From Gordonia amicalis NBRC 100051 = JCM 11271 (GTDB lineage: Bacteria > Actinomycetota > Actinomycetes > Mycobacteriales > Mycobacteriaceae): 64,000 bases of DNA. Where the stretch lies: positions 58,782 to 122,781 of the forward strand of contig NZ_BANS01000022.1 of assembly GCF_000332995.1 (NCBI RefSeq), given 5' to 3'. This document shows, one piece after another, positions 46,085 to 55,622 of the stretch. The translations under genes were made by a program, and so were the position numbers. The stretch's first letter is position 1; every line of letters starts with the position of its first letter. The notes under the pieces are model-generated. The model did not search any database. It was not told where the DNA came from and saw only the letters and a program-made list of their open reading frames with translations.

Positions 46085-49000
46085 GTGGCTGCCGCGGTCG
46101 CGCTGATCGTCTGTCTGCTGCAGTCCCCGGGGCAGATCGCCGCCGACACGAAACTCGACCTGACGGCGAATCCACTCGGGTTCCTTGCGCGTGCCGCACA
46201 CCTGTGGACCCCGAACGCCCCGATGGGCCAGGTCCAGAACCAGGCCTACGGATACTTCTTCCCGCACGGCGCGTTCTTCGCCGCCGGCGACCTCCTGTCG
46301 GTCCCGCCCTGGATCGTCCAGCGGCTGTGGTGGGCGCTGCTCCTCACCATCGGCTTCGTCGGCATCGTGCGCGTGGCGGAGGCGATGCGGCTGGGCTCGC
46401 CGGCATCCCGCATCCTCGCCGGCGTCGTCTTCGTCCTGAGCCCCCGCGTCCTCACCACCCTCGGCTCGATCTCGTCGGAGACGCTGCCGATGATGCTGGC
46501 GCCCTGGGTCCTCCTGCCCGTGATCCGGGCGCTCGACGCCCCCATCTCCGATTCCCGGCCGCTGTGGCGGGAAGCCGCACGCTCGGCGGCCGCCGTCGCA
46601 CTGATGGGCGCGGTGAACGCGGTCGCGACGGCGGCCGCGCTCGGCGTCGCGGCCGTGTGGTGGCTGCTGCATCGTCCCCGCGACCGCCGCTGGCGGCGCT
46701 TCGGTGCGTGGACCGCGCTGGGCCTGGTCCTGGCGTGCGCGTGGTGGATGGTGCCGCTGCTCATCCTGTCCCGGGTCAGCCCGCCCTTCTTGGACTACAT
46801 CGAGTCCTCCCGGGTGACGACGCAGTGGACGTCGCTGACCGAGGTGTTGCGCGGCGCGAGTTCGTGGACACCGTTCGTCTCCACCGAGCGGGTCGCCGGG
46901 GCGGTGCTCGTCACCCAGCCGGCCGCCGTGCTGGCGACCGGTGCCATCGCCGCCGCGGGACTCGCGGGTCTGTGCATGCGGCACATGCCGTTCCGGGGAC
47001 GTCTCGTGACGATCCTGGGCGTCGGCCTGGTGATCATGTGTGTCGGCTTCGCCGGTGGTCTCGGTTCGCCGATCGCCGAGCAGATCCGGGTGTTCCTCGA
47101 CGGTTCCGGTGCCCCGCTGCGCAACATCCACAAGTTCGAACCGTTCATCCGCATCCCGCTGGTGCTGGGTGTCGCTCACCTGCTCGCGCGGGTCCCGCTG
47201 CCCGGCACCGTGTCGGTACAAGAGACGCTCTCGGCCTTCGCCCATCCGCAGCGCTCCCGCCCGGTGGCCGCGGCCATCGTGCTCATGGTCGCGGTGATCG
47301 GTGCGGGTTCGCTCATCTGGACCGGCCAGCTCGCACCCGCCGGGACCTACACCGCGATCCCGAACCACTGGAAGCAGACCGCGGACTGGTTGTCCGAGCA
47401 CAGCAGCCGGCCGGACGGTGCCCCGGCGCGCGCGCTCGTCGTCCCCGGTGCGCCGTTCGCCGACCAGCTGTGGGGTCTCACCCGCGACGAACCCCTCCAG
47501 CCACTGGCCGACGCCCCGTGGGCGGTGCGGGACGCCATCCCGCTGACGCCACCCGGCGCCATCCGTGCGCTCGACTCCGTGCAACGCGAGATCGCCGCCG
47601 GACGCGGATCACCCGGCCTCGCCGAGACCCTCGCGCAGCAGGGCGTGGGATTCGTGGTGCTCCGTGCGGACCTCACCCCCGAGACCTCCCGGTCGGCACG
47701 ACCGCTCCTCGCGCAGCAGGCACTCGACACCTCGCCCGGGTTGACGCGGGTGGCACGGTTCGGCCCCCCGGTCGGACCGCCCACTGTCCGAGGAGTGATG
47801 CGCGACAACGGATTGCGACCGACGATGCCCGCGATCCAGATCTATGCGGTCGAGGCGACCGGCTTCGACGGCACCGGCCCCCTTCTCGTGGACCAGCACG
47901 GGATGCCGCGGGTCGCGGGCGGTCCCGAGGCCATCGCGGCTCTCGCCGAAGTGCGTGCGCGTCAAGGACTTCCACCTCTCGGTCCGGTGTTGCTCGACGC
48001 CGATGCCCGACGCGCCGGGATCACCGACGGCCCACTCATCGTCACCGACACCCCAAGCGATCGGGAAACCGACTTCGGACGGGTCGACGACCACAGTTCC
48101 GCCATCCGGTCGGCCGACGACCCGCGACGGACCCAGAACGCGGCCGCGGACTACCCGGTCGACGACCAGCCGCTCGTCCGCGGGGAATGGTTGCTGGACA
48201 ACCGGAGTGGCGAGGTCCAGGTGACGACGTCCGGTTCGGCGTCGGACGCGGTGCAACCGGGGCAGACCTCCCCCGCGAACTCCCCCGCCGCCGCCTTCGA
48301 CGGCAACCCACAGACGGCGTGGGTCAGCGGCGGACTCGAAGGAGCGCTCGGGCGGTGGATGCGAGTCGGATTCACCACACCCCAGACGGACCTGGCGCTG
48401 TCGTTGACCACCGCCCGGGCCCTCGGCCCGGACGTGACCAGCGTCCTGGTCACCACCGAGGCCGGAAGCACGGTGGCGTCGGGACTCGAACCGGGCAGAC
48501 CGACGACCGTGACCGCCCCGAGCGGCTCGACCCGCTGGATACAGATCCGCGCGCTGAGCACCGAAGACGGCACCGCCGGGAACCAGTTCGCCCTCGGTGA
48601 GGTGGAGGTGTCGAACCTGCGGACCTCGACACCGCTGCAGATCAGACATCGTGTCGTTCTGCCCGAACTCGCGGCAGGCACCGAGGTGGCCCAGTGGCTG
48701 CTGTACTCGGAGCTGAACGGGCGGGCGTGGTGCGTCGCCGACCCCGCCCGCGAGATGACCCGGTGCGCTCCGGGACTCGGGCTGTCGCCGGAGACATCGT
48801 CGGTGTTCAGCCGGGCTCTCTCCGTCCCCGAGGACACATCGGTCACCCCGTCGGCCATCCTCCGCCCACGACCCGGAGACGCGCTCGATCGGCTCCTCGC
48901 CACCCCGGACGGCGTGAGCGCCACCGGACCGCGACCGGTCACCGATCCCCGTGGCGGTCCGGCCGCTGCCGTCGACGGCGACCCCGGAACCGCCTGGACC

Positions 49001-50380
49001 GCACCGCAGATCCCGGCCAGGGAAAGGCCCCAAGACCGCAACAACGACGACGAGGAGTCGGCGGACGAGGCGGAGCCGACCCTGACCGTCCACCTCCCCG
49101 CCGAACAACGCGTCGAATCGCTGAAAATCGTTGCGCCGCTGGATTACCCGGCCGCACCGACCGAGGTCGCCGTCGATCTCGGCACCGGCGAACAGATTCG
49201 CGAGGTCGGCAAGGACGGCGTCCTTCGACTCGATCCCGCGGTCACCGACCGCATCGAGATCACCGTCCGCGAACAGCGCGACCTGATCGACGTCAACAGT
49301 CTCGGATTCGCCACGCCCGCGCCGCCGGGGATCGCCGAGGTCGAGGTGCCGCCGGCACCGCGGGCGCCCGCCGGCGACCGGGTCGTCGAGATCGGTTGCG
49401 GTGACGGTCTCGGCGTCACCGCCGCCGGTCAGGTCATCGGGTTCTCTGCGCGGACCACCACGAAAGCACTGCGCGCCGGTGAACCGGTGGTCGCCCGTGC
49501 GTGCGGACCGGGCGAGCTGCGACTGCCCGCCGGTCAGCAGGAGGTGTCGGTCAATCCCGGACCGGCCTTCACCGTCGACGCGGTGTCGCTGACCGCCGGG
49601 ACACCGGTGACCGGGGCGGCGACGACCACGCCGGACGTCACCGAGTGGACAGCGGCGAGCCGCGCGGTGCAGATCGAGTCCGGTCCCGAACGCCTGCTGG
49701 TGGTCCCCGAATCCACCAACCCGGGCTGGATCGCGCGGATCGACGGCCGGGAGTTGTCCCCGGTGGTCGTGAACGGGTGGCAGCAGGGCTGGGTCGCGCC
49801 GGCCGGGGTGTCGGGTGCGGTCGAGCTCACCTATCGGTTCGATTCGCTGTACCGCTGGTCGCTCGTCATCGGACTGGTGCTGATGGCCCTGTTGCTCGTC
49901 GCCGCGTGGTGGCCCTTTCCCCTGGTGTCACGATCCGGGCGGGACACCGTTGCCGAACCGCGGACGGTGCCCACCGGACGGTTCACCCTCGTGGCCGCCG
50001 GTCTGGGGATTCTCGGCGCGTCGTGGCTGCTGTCCGGATGGTGGGGTCTGGCCGTGGGCCTCGCCGTCGCCGTGGTCGGTGCGGCCGTTCCGCCGAAGGT
50101 CGATGTCACGACGACATTCGTCATGATGATGGCTGCGACCGTCGGCCTCACCGCCGGTCCGTGGCACGCCTCCGGCGGCTACCACGGCTGGGAGTGGTGG
50201 GTTCAGTTGCCGGCGTTGATCGCCGTGCTGATGACCGGCTGGCTGGTGTTCTGGTCCTGCGACGCCGACGAGCCGGGCGAGGCCGAGTCGGACGACACCG
50301 AGTCACCGGCCGCACGGTTGCGGCGTCGGGTCTCGCGGTTGCGCAGCCAGTGGCGGGCCGGCTCCTCGATGAAGGCGTAG
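46085..50380 (+). CDS. aftD: Arabinofuranosyltransferase AftD
   Basis: A 1,431-residue membrane enzyme that adds arabinofuranose branches to arabinogalactan and lipoarabinomannan from decaprenyl-phosphoarabinose; its mycobacterial counterpart (Rv0236c) is about 1,400 residues and essential. The N-terminal GT-C part shows SPGQIAADTKLDLTANPLGFLARAAHLW and NQAYGYFFPHGAFFAAGDLL, with about 11 helices, followed by a large extracellular region with carbohydrate-binding (discoidin-like) modules, for example AAAFDGNPQTAWVSGGLEGALGRWMRVGFTTPQTDLALSLT and AVDGDPGTAWTAP. Membrane helices return at the end. The frame is unbroken. The GTG start at 46085 lies very near the domain; a CTG about 55 bp upstream would add 19 residues. 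It overlaps the acyltransferase gene by 178 bp. Confidence 0.94.
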   Translation: MAAAVALIVCLLQSPGQIAADTKLDLTANPLGFLARAAHLWTPNAPMGQVQNQAYGYFFPHGAFFAAGDLLSVPPWIVQRLWWALLLTIGFVGIVRVAEAMRLGSPASRILAGVVFVLSPRVLTTLGSISSETLPMMLAPWVLLPVIRALDAPISDSRPLWREAARSAAAVALMGAVNAVATAAALGVAAVWWLLHRPRDRRWRRFGAWTALGLVLACAWWMVPLLILSRVSPPFLDYIESSRVTTQWTSLTEVLRGASSWTPFVSTERVAGAVLVTQPAAVLATGAIAAAGLAGLCMRHMPFRGRLVTILGVGLVIMCVGFAGGLGSPIAEQIRVFLDGSGAPLRNIHKFEPFIRIPLVLGVAHLLARVPLPGTVSVQETLSAFAHPQRSRPVAAAIVLMVAVIGAGSLIWTGQLAPAGTYTAIPNHWKQTADWLSEHSSRPDGAPARALVVPGAPFADQLWGLTRDEPLQPLADAPWAVRDAIPLTPPGAIRALDSVQREIAAGRGSPGLAETLAQQGVGFVVLRADLTPETSRSARPLLAQQALDTSPGLTRVARFGPPVGPPTVRGVMRDNGLRPTMPAIQIYAVEATGFDGTGPLLVDQHGMPRVAGGPEAIAALAEVRARQGLPPLGPVLLDADARRAGITDGPLIVTDTPSDRETDFGRVDDHSSAIRSADDPRRTQNAAADYPVDDQPLVRGEWLLDNRSGEVQVTTSGSASDAVQPGQTSPANSPAAAFDGNPQTAWVSGGLEGALGRWMRVGFTTPQTDLALSLTTARALGPDVTSVLVTTEAGSTVASGLEPGRPTTVTAPSGSTRWIQIRALSTEDGTAGNQFALGEVEVSNLRTSTPLQIRHRVVLPELAAGTEVAQWLLYSELNGRAWCVADPAREMTRCAPGLGLSPETSSVFSRALSVPEDTSVTPSAILRPRPGDALDRLLATPDGVSATGPRPVTDPRGGPAAAVDGDPGTAWTAPQIPARERPQDRNNDDEESADEAEPTLTVHLPAEQRVESLKIVAPLDYPAAPTEVAVDLGTGEQIREVGKDGVLRLDPAVTDRIEITVREQRDLIDVNSLGFATPAPPGIAEVEVPPAPRAPAGDRVVEIGCGDGLGVTAAGQVIGFSARTTTKALRAGEPVVARACGPGELRLPAGQQEVSVNPGPAFTVDAVSLTAGTPVTGAATTTPDVTEWTAASRAVQIESGPERLLVVPESTNPGWIARIDGRELSPVVVNGWQQGWVAPAGVSGAVELTYRFDSLYRWSLVIGLVLMALLLVAAWWPFPLVSRSGRDTVAEPRTVPTGRFTLVAAGLGILGASWLLSGWWGLAVGLAVAVVGAAVPPKVDVTTTFVMMMAATVGLTAGPWHASGGYHGWEWWVQLPALIAVLMTGWLVFWSCDADEPGEAESDDTESPAARLRRRVSRLRSQWRAGSSMKA

Positions 50381-51591
50381 GAGGCCGCGGAGATCCCGAC
50401 CGTGAGTCCCAGCGTGATCACCCAGACGAGGACGGTGTTGCCGTTGAACGGCACGATGCCGAACAGCGGGAAGACGACGGCCAGGATCGCGATGTGCCAG
50501 ATGAAGATGCCGTAGGACCAGCGCCCCAGCGCGAGCATCACGCGTGAGGTGAGGAGACGGAACGGCCCCGCGTTGCAGACCAGCGGGGCGAGAAGGGCGT
50601 AGCCGCAGAGTCCACCCAGGATCATCTTGGTGGCGAACTCGATGTTGGTGACGTCGCCGAGCCCGGTCGGACCGGCGAGCCGGGTGCACGCGAGGCCGTA
50701 GGCGACGACGAGGAGCCCGAACATCAGCGAACGGTTCGCGCTGAGCCGCATCGCCAGGGTCATCCACCGGCCGCGCGCTGCGCCGGTGTCGAGGACACCG
50801 GCGATCTCGGCGAGGATCAGGCCGGCGACGAACCACGACAGATGACCGAACACCCAGTTCTTGGTCTCCACCCCGTCGGCGACCGGCAGCGAGGTACCGA
50901 CCCAGGCCCAGCCGAGGCTCAGCGCACCGAGCATCAGCAGCACCGGGATGCGCGCCCCGACGCGCGGACCACGCAACTGCAGGAGTGCGAGGCCGATGAG
51001 CGGGAGCAGAGCGTAGAAGGCGATCTCGACCGACAGACTCCACATCTGCGTGAGACCCGCGGTCAGCGTCAGGGGCACGAAGACCTGCGTCAGCGTGAGG
51101 TTGGCCAGCCAGACGTCGAGGTCGGCGCCCTGGGCCTCCGGCAGCAGGAGCAGCACCAGCGCGACGACCACCACATACGCCGGCCAGATGCGGACGACGC
51201 GGTGACGGAGATAGCGCCGGACCGGCGGATGCCCGGCGCCGCGGTGCGCGGCGTCGACCCACGGTCGCCACAGCAGGAAGCCGGAGAGACCGAAGAACAG
51301 CGCGACAGCGAGGTCGAGGCGACCGAGCACCGGTCCGAGGACCGGGATCTCGACGGCACTGGTCTGGAAGGCGACGTGGGTGGTCAGCACCCCGATCGCG
51401 GCGAGCGCTCGCATGCCCTCGAGTTGCGGGTAGAAGCGTCGCGAGTCGGTCGCCGGTCCGGGGGCGTCGGGATGGCGCGCCCCGGATCGGGAGTCGGTGC
51501 CCGATGATCCGACAGAGTCGGGGCTCGATGATCCGACAGAGTCGGTCCTCGAGGCAGCGACGGAGTCGCGGGCGGAGTCGGTGCTGGTCAT
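50203..51591 (-). CDS. Acyltransferase family 3 (OafA-like)
   Basis: About 463 residues from the ATG at 51591 (MTSTDSARD); a longer start at 51618 exists. It is a membrane acyltransferase with about ten helices: RFYPQLEGMRALAAIGVLTTHVAF (the R-x10-H catalytic motif), LFFGLSGFLLWRPWVDAAHRG, LTLTQVFVPLTLTAGLTQMWSLSVEIAFYALLPLIGLALLQLRG, and SYGIFIWHIAILAVVFPL near the end. The Ser/Asn-rich C-terminal tail lies antisense to the end of aftD. It corresponds in order to M. tuberculosis Rv0228. The family O-acylates sugars or lipids; a role in envelope polysaccharide modification is likely. Confidence 0.9.
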   Translation of the reverse strand: MTSTDSARDSVAASRTDSVGSSSPDSVGSSGTDSRSGARHPDAPGPATDSRRFYPQLEGMRALAAIGVLTTHVAFQTSAVEIPVLGPVLGRLDLAVALFFGLSGFLLWRPWVDAAHRGAGHPPVRRYLRHRVVRIWPAYVVVVALVLLLLPEAQGADLDVWLANLTLTQVFVPLTLTAGLTQMWSLSVEIAFYALLPLIGLALLQLRGPRVGARIPVLLMLGALSLGWAWVGTSLPVADGVETKNWVFGHLSWFVAGLILAEIAGVLDTGAARGRWMTLAMRLSANRSLMFGLLVVAYGLACTRLAGPTGLGDVTNIEFATKMILGGLCGYALLAPLVCNAGPFRLLTSRVMLALGRWSYGIFIWHIAILAVVFPLFGIVPFNGNTVLVWVITLGLTVGISAASYAFIEEPARHWLRNRETRRRNRAAGDSVSSDSASPGSSASQDQNTSQPVISTAINAGN

Positions 51592-51635
51592 GCTGGTGAC
51601 AGGGTAGCCCGGGGACATCCACTACCCTCGCCACC

Positions 51636-52832
51636 ATGCCTTCGGAGCCGTCCCCGGTGCCCCAGTCCGCGGAGTCAGAGTCCGTACCTCGCCGCTGGTC
51701 GACCACGGACCTGGCCGGGCCGACACTGATCTTCGTCGGCAGTTTTCTCATCGCGGTGACCATCGCGTTGCCGACGCTGCTCGTCGGCAACTTCCGCGAG
51801 ATCCCGCTCAGCACCGACTTCACCACGGTCGCCACCGCCGAGGACGCGACGATCCTCGACCGCTGCTCGCTCGCCACGCCCGCCGCCCGGACCCTCGACG
51901 CCGATCTGGTTCGCCAGCAGCGGGTCGTCGCGGTGCAGCCCTCCGACGAGCACCGCGTGACACTGCAGGCCGGCACCTCGGTCCAGACAGACACGCTGCG
52001 TATCGACGACCGCGAGGTCGAACCGGAGGCCCCCCGGCCCGGCAGCGAGGGCGACGCCGAGTCGTCGGAGGTCTGCAACGACGTCACGGTCAACGCGCTC
52101 AAGGACCGGGTGACGCTCGACCGGGAGACCGCCGTACCGCAACTGTCGGCGCGCGGGGCGTCGGAGATCCAGTACGACAGCAACCAGGCACCGGTGCTGG
52201 TGCCGGACCGCCGCGGTTTCACCTACCTGCTGCCCTTCGACACCAGCCTGACCGACCACGAGTTCTTCGACGTGGTCACACGCACGACCGTGCCTCTGAG
52301 ATACGACGGAGACACCGAGGTGGTCGGCAAGGACGTGGCCCGGTTCCGCGCCGAGGTCCCCGAGACCGACCTCGCGCGGGCAGCGCTCGGCCGGCCGGTG
52401 GGCACCGATGTCACGATCACCCGGCCCGCGTCGTGGTTCGGCCTCGACGGTCCGCCGCGTGAGCTGACGGCCACCCTGCGGCACCGCAGTTCGTGGGATC
52501 TCGCCGTGGAACCGCGCACGGGGACGATCGTCGACGCGAAGATCACCGTCGACGAGTTCTACGCCTTCCCGGAGGGCACTCCCGGAGTGCCGGCGGACTT
52601 CCGGCTGCCCCATCTACAGGCCGCCTTCGCCTACGACGACACGTCACAGTCCCAGATGTCGCGCCTGGCTTCGGATCTGGCGACGCCGATCACGATCTGG
52701 GGCCGGATAGTGCCGATCGTGACCGGCGTCCTGGGCGTTGTCGCGCTGGTCGCCGGCGGTTTCCTGATCAACCCCGCGTGGCTGCCGCCGAGATTCCGGC
52801 GGACCGGTCGGGATTCCGGTGACGTGACCTAG
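51636..52832 (+). CDS. DUF3068 protein (PorA-family envelope protein)
   Basis: A 398-residue protein with a membrane helix at each end: LAGPTLIFVGSFLIAVTIALPTLLVG (about residue 30-55) and ITIWGRIVPIVTGVLGVVALVAGGFLI (about 355-380). The large middle region is the DUF3068 ectodomain (PLSTDFTTVATAEDATILDRCSLATPAARTLDADLVRQQRVVAV ... RRGFTYLLPFDTSLTDHEFFDVVTRTTVPLRYDGDTEVVGKDVARFRAEVPET). It matches M. tuberculosis Rv0227c in position. Role unknown. Its start is 44 bp from the acyltransferase start (divergent), and it stops 2 bp from the convergent SRPBCC gene stop, so the genes are very tightly packed. Confidence 0.9.
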   Translation: MPSEPSPVPQSAESESVPRRWSTTDLAGPTLIFVGSFLIAVTIALPTLLVGNFREIPLSTDFTTVATAEDATILDRCSLATPAARTLDADLVRQQRVVAVQPSDEHRVTLQAGTSVQTDTLRIDDREVEPEAPRPGSEGDAESSEVCNDVTVNALKDRVTLDRETAVPQLSARGASEIQYDSNQAPVLVPDRRGFTYLLPFDTSLTDHEFFDVVTRTTVPLRYDGDTEVVGKDVARFRAEVPETDLARAALGRPVGTDVTITRPASWFGLDGPPRELTATLRHRSSWDLAVEPRTGTIVDAKITVDEFYAFPEGTPGVPADFRLPHLQAAFAYDDTSQSQMSRLASDLATPITIWGRIVPIVTGVLGVVALVAGGFLINPAWLPPRFRRTGRDSGDVT

Positions 52833-52833
52833 A

Positions 52834-53304
52834 TCAGGACGCGGCCTCGGCGGCGAGTCGGCCGAGCGTGTCCTCGAGCTGGGCCTCGGTGACGAGCGGG
52901 AACCCCACCTGTTCGAGGAGTTTCTTGTCGGTGACCTTCGACCAGTCGTAGGTGTGGCGGACCAGCGTCTCGTTGGGACCCTGGGACTCCAACTCCCACA
53001 ACCACTCCCATCCGGGCGGCTCCGTACCGGCGGGGGTCGTCTTCCAGGCCAGCAGCTTGTCCTTGGCGTATCCGGTGACGTGGTTGTCGGTCTTGTACTC
53101 CCCGCCCATGTGGTCGCCCGCCATGTTCATGGTGAACACGTCGCCGACCTTCTGGATCCGATCGGCGTGGTCGACGCCCCGGATGAACCCCGAACCGTCG
53201 AGCGCCTGGTGCCTCTCGGGGTTGGAGAGGACGTCGAACACCGCGTCGACCGGTGCCTCGATGACTCGTTCGACCGTGACCTGAGTACTTCCGTTGTCGC
53301 TCAT
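52834..53304 (-). CDS. SRPBCC family protein (START-like lipid/ligand binding)
   Basis: About 156 residues from the ATG at 53304 (MSDNGSTQVTVERVIEAPVDAVFDVLSNPERHQALDGSG). The SRPBCC helix-grip fold shows in VERVIEAPVDAVFDVL, GGEYKTDNHVTGYAKDKLLAWKTTPAG, WEWLWELESQGPNETLVRHTYDWSKV and KKLLEQVGFPLVTEAQLEDTLGRL. Such proteins bind hydrophobic ligands or act as coenzyme-binding proteins; its ligand is unknown. It stands at the stop-to-stop junction with DUF3068 and has only 56 bp to the flippase gene. Confidence 0.85.
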   Translation of the reverse strand: MSDNGSTQVTVERVIEAPVDAVFDVLSNPERHQALDGSGFIRGVDHADRIQKVGDVFTMNMAGDHMGGEYKTDNHVTGYAKDKLLAWKTTPAGTEPPGWEWLWELESQGPNETLVRHTYDWSKVTDKKLLEQVGFPLVTEAQLEDTLGRLAAEAAS

Positions 53305-53360
53305 TACACAACCCTGCCGAAACATGTGTATCTCGGCAACGTTCCTGCTGAGGCCGGCGG

Positions 53361-54560
53361 TCAGCGGGCGAGAACCCATGTCCCGGCGGCCGCGACCGTC
53401 ACCGCGACCGCCGCAGTGGCTGCGACCCCGACCACCGAGCCGGCGACGGTGAGGATGACCGTCACCTCGATCGCCACGACGATCCACGTCCCGAACGCGA
53501 CACGGGTGCGATCACGGGCGATCGCCGACAACAGCACCACCTGGAGGACGGCGAGGGCGGCACCGATGTAGGCGAAGAGCCACAGCAGGGGGACGAGTTC
53601 GTCGTAACCGTCGCCGAAGACGATCGGGACCATCGGCCCCGCGCCACCCGCCACCAGCGTGAGCACCACGCCCACACCCGCGACCACCGTCACCGCCTGC
53701 CGAAGAGAGACCCGGGACCGGGCGGGATCGGCGAGGCGCGGATAGAAGACGACGCCGATGGCCTGCGGCAGCCAGAACGCGACCTTCGTCGCGATGGCGC
53801 CGAGCGCGTACACCCCGACCGACTCGGCATCGAGCACGCGCGGTGAGAGCAGCAGGTCCACCGACGACGCCACGATCAGCACCAGCTGGACCTGCGACGC
53901 GCGAACCACGCTGAGGACTCCGACCGTCCCCGACGTCGCCGCGGCACGCGCCCGCTCCCCGACCCTTCCTACGACCACCCAGACGACGACGGCCGACACC
54001 GCGGCACCGAGAGTCCCGGCGAGCAGTCCACCCGCCGGACCGGCACCGACGACGAAGGCCCCGATGATCGGCATCGAGCGCAGGATCCCGACGGCGGCCA
54101 GCACCCACGACAGCGTCCGGAACTCGCCGCGTCCCTGCAGGATGCCCTGACCGGTGGCGATCAGCGCCAGCAGCGGGGCCGCGCCGAGGGCGGCGAGAGT
54201 CGTGACGACCCCGGTGCGCATCAGCAACGCGACGAGCGGTGTCGCAACGGCGACCAGCACCACCACGTACAACGTCGTCTGGACACCCACCCGGCGCAGG
54301 CGGCGCTCGTCGCAGCCCAGGACCACCTCGCGCGCGACCACGTTCTGCAGCGCCAGGGCGGGCACACCCAGCACGAGCATCGCCGACAGCAGGACCGCGA
54401 ACTCGCCGTACTCGCTGACGTCCAGGTAACGGGCGCTCGCGGCCAGATGGACCACGTACATGCAGACGTTGGCGACCATCGATCCGACGGCCACCGATCC
54501 GACGGCGCCGACTGTGCCGGCGGCGGGCCGGCGCCGTCGGCTCGGTCGGATCTGCTGCAT
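53361..54560 (-). CDS. Polysaccharide flippase-like (Wzx/MATE-type) membrane protein
   Basis: About 399 residues from the ATG at 54560 (MQQIRPSRRRRPAAGTVGAVGSVAVGSMVANVCMYV). About twelve membrane helices, including SARYLDVSEYGEFAVLLSAMLVLGVPALALQNVVAREV, and PQAIGVVFYPRLADPARSRVSLRQAVTVVAGVGVVLTLVAGGAGPMVPIVFGDGY. The pattern is that of polysaccharide biosynthesis proteins that flip lipid-linked sugars across the membrane. With the envelope genes around it, export of a wall glycan precursor is the likely role, but the substrate is not known. Confidence 0.85.
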   Translation of the reverse strand: MQQIRPSRRRRPAAGTVGAVGSVAVGSMVANVCMYVVHLAASARYLDVSEYGEFAVLLSAMLVLGVPALALQNVVAREVVLGCDERRLRRVGVQTTLYVVVLVAVATPLVALLMRTGVVTTLAALGAAPLLALIATGQGILQGRGEFRTLSWVLAAVGILRSMPIIGAFVVGAGPAGGLLAGTLGAAVSAVVVWVVVGRVGERARAAATSGTVGVLSVVRASQVQLVLIVASSVDLLLSPRVLDAESVGVYALGAIATKVAFWLPQAIGVVFYPRLADPARSRVSLRQAVTVVAGVGVVLTLVAGGAGPMVPIVFGDGYDELVPLLWLFAYIGAALAVLQVVLLSAIARDRTRVAFGTWIVVAIEVTVILTVAGSVVGVAATAAVAVTVAAAGTWVLAR

Positions 54561-54665
54561 GGCACAAGTGTGCCGAGTTGGCACCGGGTCCCGTGCACAG
54601 GGTGCTTTGCACCGGTCGTCGGGCATAGGCAACGATGGGTAGGCTGCAGAGTTCACCGACGAGAG

Positions 54666-55607
54666 ATGCCGATGTACGACGACAACACCACCGACGACGC
54701 CGAATCGACCGATGTCGGTTCGCGTATCGATCCGGTGCTGGCCCGAAGCTGGCTCCTGGTCAACGGCGCGCACTACGCGAAGTTCGAGCGCGCCGCTCGT
54801 TCGCGCGCCGACATCGTCGTCCTCGACATCGAAGACGCGGTCGCTCCCAAGGACAAGGTCGAGGCGCGCAACAACGTCGTGCGGTGGATCGGTCCGAAGG
54901 ACGGTTCCGGCCCCGGTGCCGGTGAGTGGGTCCGGATCAACGGATTCGGCACCCCGTGGTGGGCCGACGACCTCGCCGCCCTCGCGGAGACCGCGGTCGG
55001 CGGTGTGATGCTGGCGATGGTCGAGTCCGTCGACCACGTGACCGAGACCGCCAAACGCCTGCCCGGCCTGCCGATCGTCGCCCTCGTCGAGACGGCACGC
55101 GGACTCGAGCGGATCAGCGAGATCGCATCGGCCAAGGGCACCTTCCGCCTCGCCTTCGGCATCGGCGACTTCCGTCGGGACACCGGTTTCGGCGACAGTC
55201 CACAGACGCTGGCCTACGCCCGGTCCCGATTCACCATCGCCGCCAAGGCTGCTCACCTGCCCAGCGCGATCGACGGCCCGACGGTCGGTTCCAGCGCTCT
55301 GAAGCTGAGCGAGGCCACGGCCGTGAGCGCGGAGTTCGGCATGACCGGCAAGATCTGCCTCACCCGGTCACAGTGCGCCCCGGTCAACGAGGGCCTGTCC
55401 CCGTCACAGGACGAGATCACCTGGGCGAGGGAGTTCTTCGCGGAGTTCGAGCGCGACGGCGGCGAGATCCGCAACGGTTCGGACCTGCCACGCATCGCGC
55501 GTGCCACCAAGATCCTCGACCTCGCACGGGCCTACGGCATCACCGAGTCGGAATTCGACGACGACCCGGTGCACGCACCGGCGCCGTCGGACACCCACCA
55601 CTTCTGA
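54666..55607 (+). CDS. CitE-like protein (HpcH/HpaI aldolase/citrate lyase family)
   Basis: About 313 residues (ATG at 54666 or 54672). The TIM barrel is clear: SWLLVNGAHYAKFERAARSRADIVVLDIEDAVAPKDKVEARNNVVRW, GVMLAMVESVDHVTETAKRLPGLPIVALVETARGLERISEIAS, and GIGDFRRDTGFGD. The metal-binding Glu and Asp (LVETARGL; DIEDAV) are present. CitE-like proteins of actinobacteria cleave or form malyl/citramalyl-CoA-type bonds; the reaction of this one is not known. It precedes the GT-C-like gene by 15 bp, so the two are probably cotranscribed. Confidence 0.85.
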   Translation: MPMYDDNTTDDAESTDVGSRIDPVLARSWLLVNGAHYAKFERAARSRADIVVLDIEDAVAPKDKVEARNNVVRWIGPKDGSGPGAGEWVRINGFGTPWWADDLAALAETAVGGVMLAMVESVDHVTETAKRLPGLPIVALVETARGLERISEIASAKGTFRLAFGIGDFRRDTGFGDSPQTLAYARSRFTIAAKAAHLPSAIDGPTVGSSALKLSEATAVSAEFGMTGKICLTRSQCAPVNEGLSPSQDEITWAREFFAEFERDGGEIRNGSDLPRIARATKILDLARAYGITESEFDDDPVHAPAPSDTHHF

Positions 55608-55622
55608 GCCGCACGGGTCGCG

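Noticed and set aside
45902..47584. 560-codon open frame opposite the start of aftD
   Set aside because: Polar, repetitive translation without any domain; shadow of aftD.
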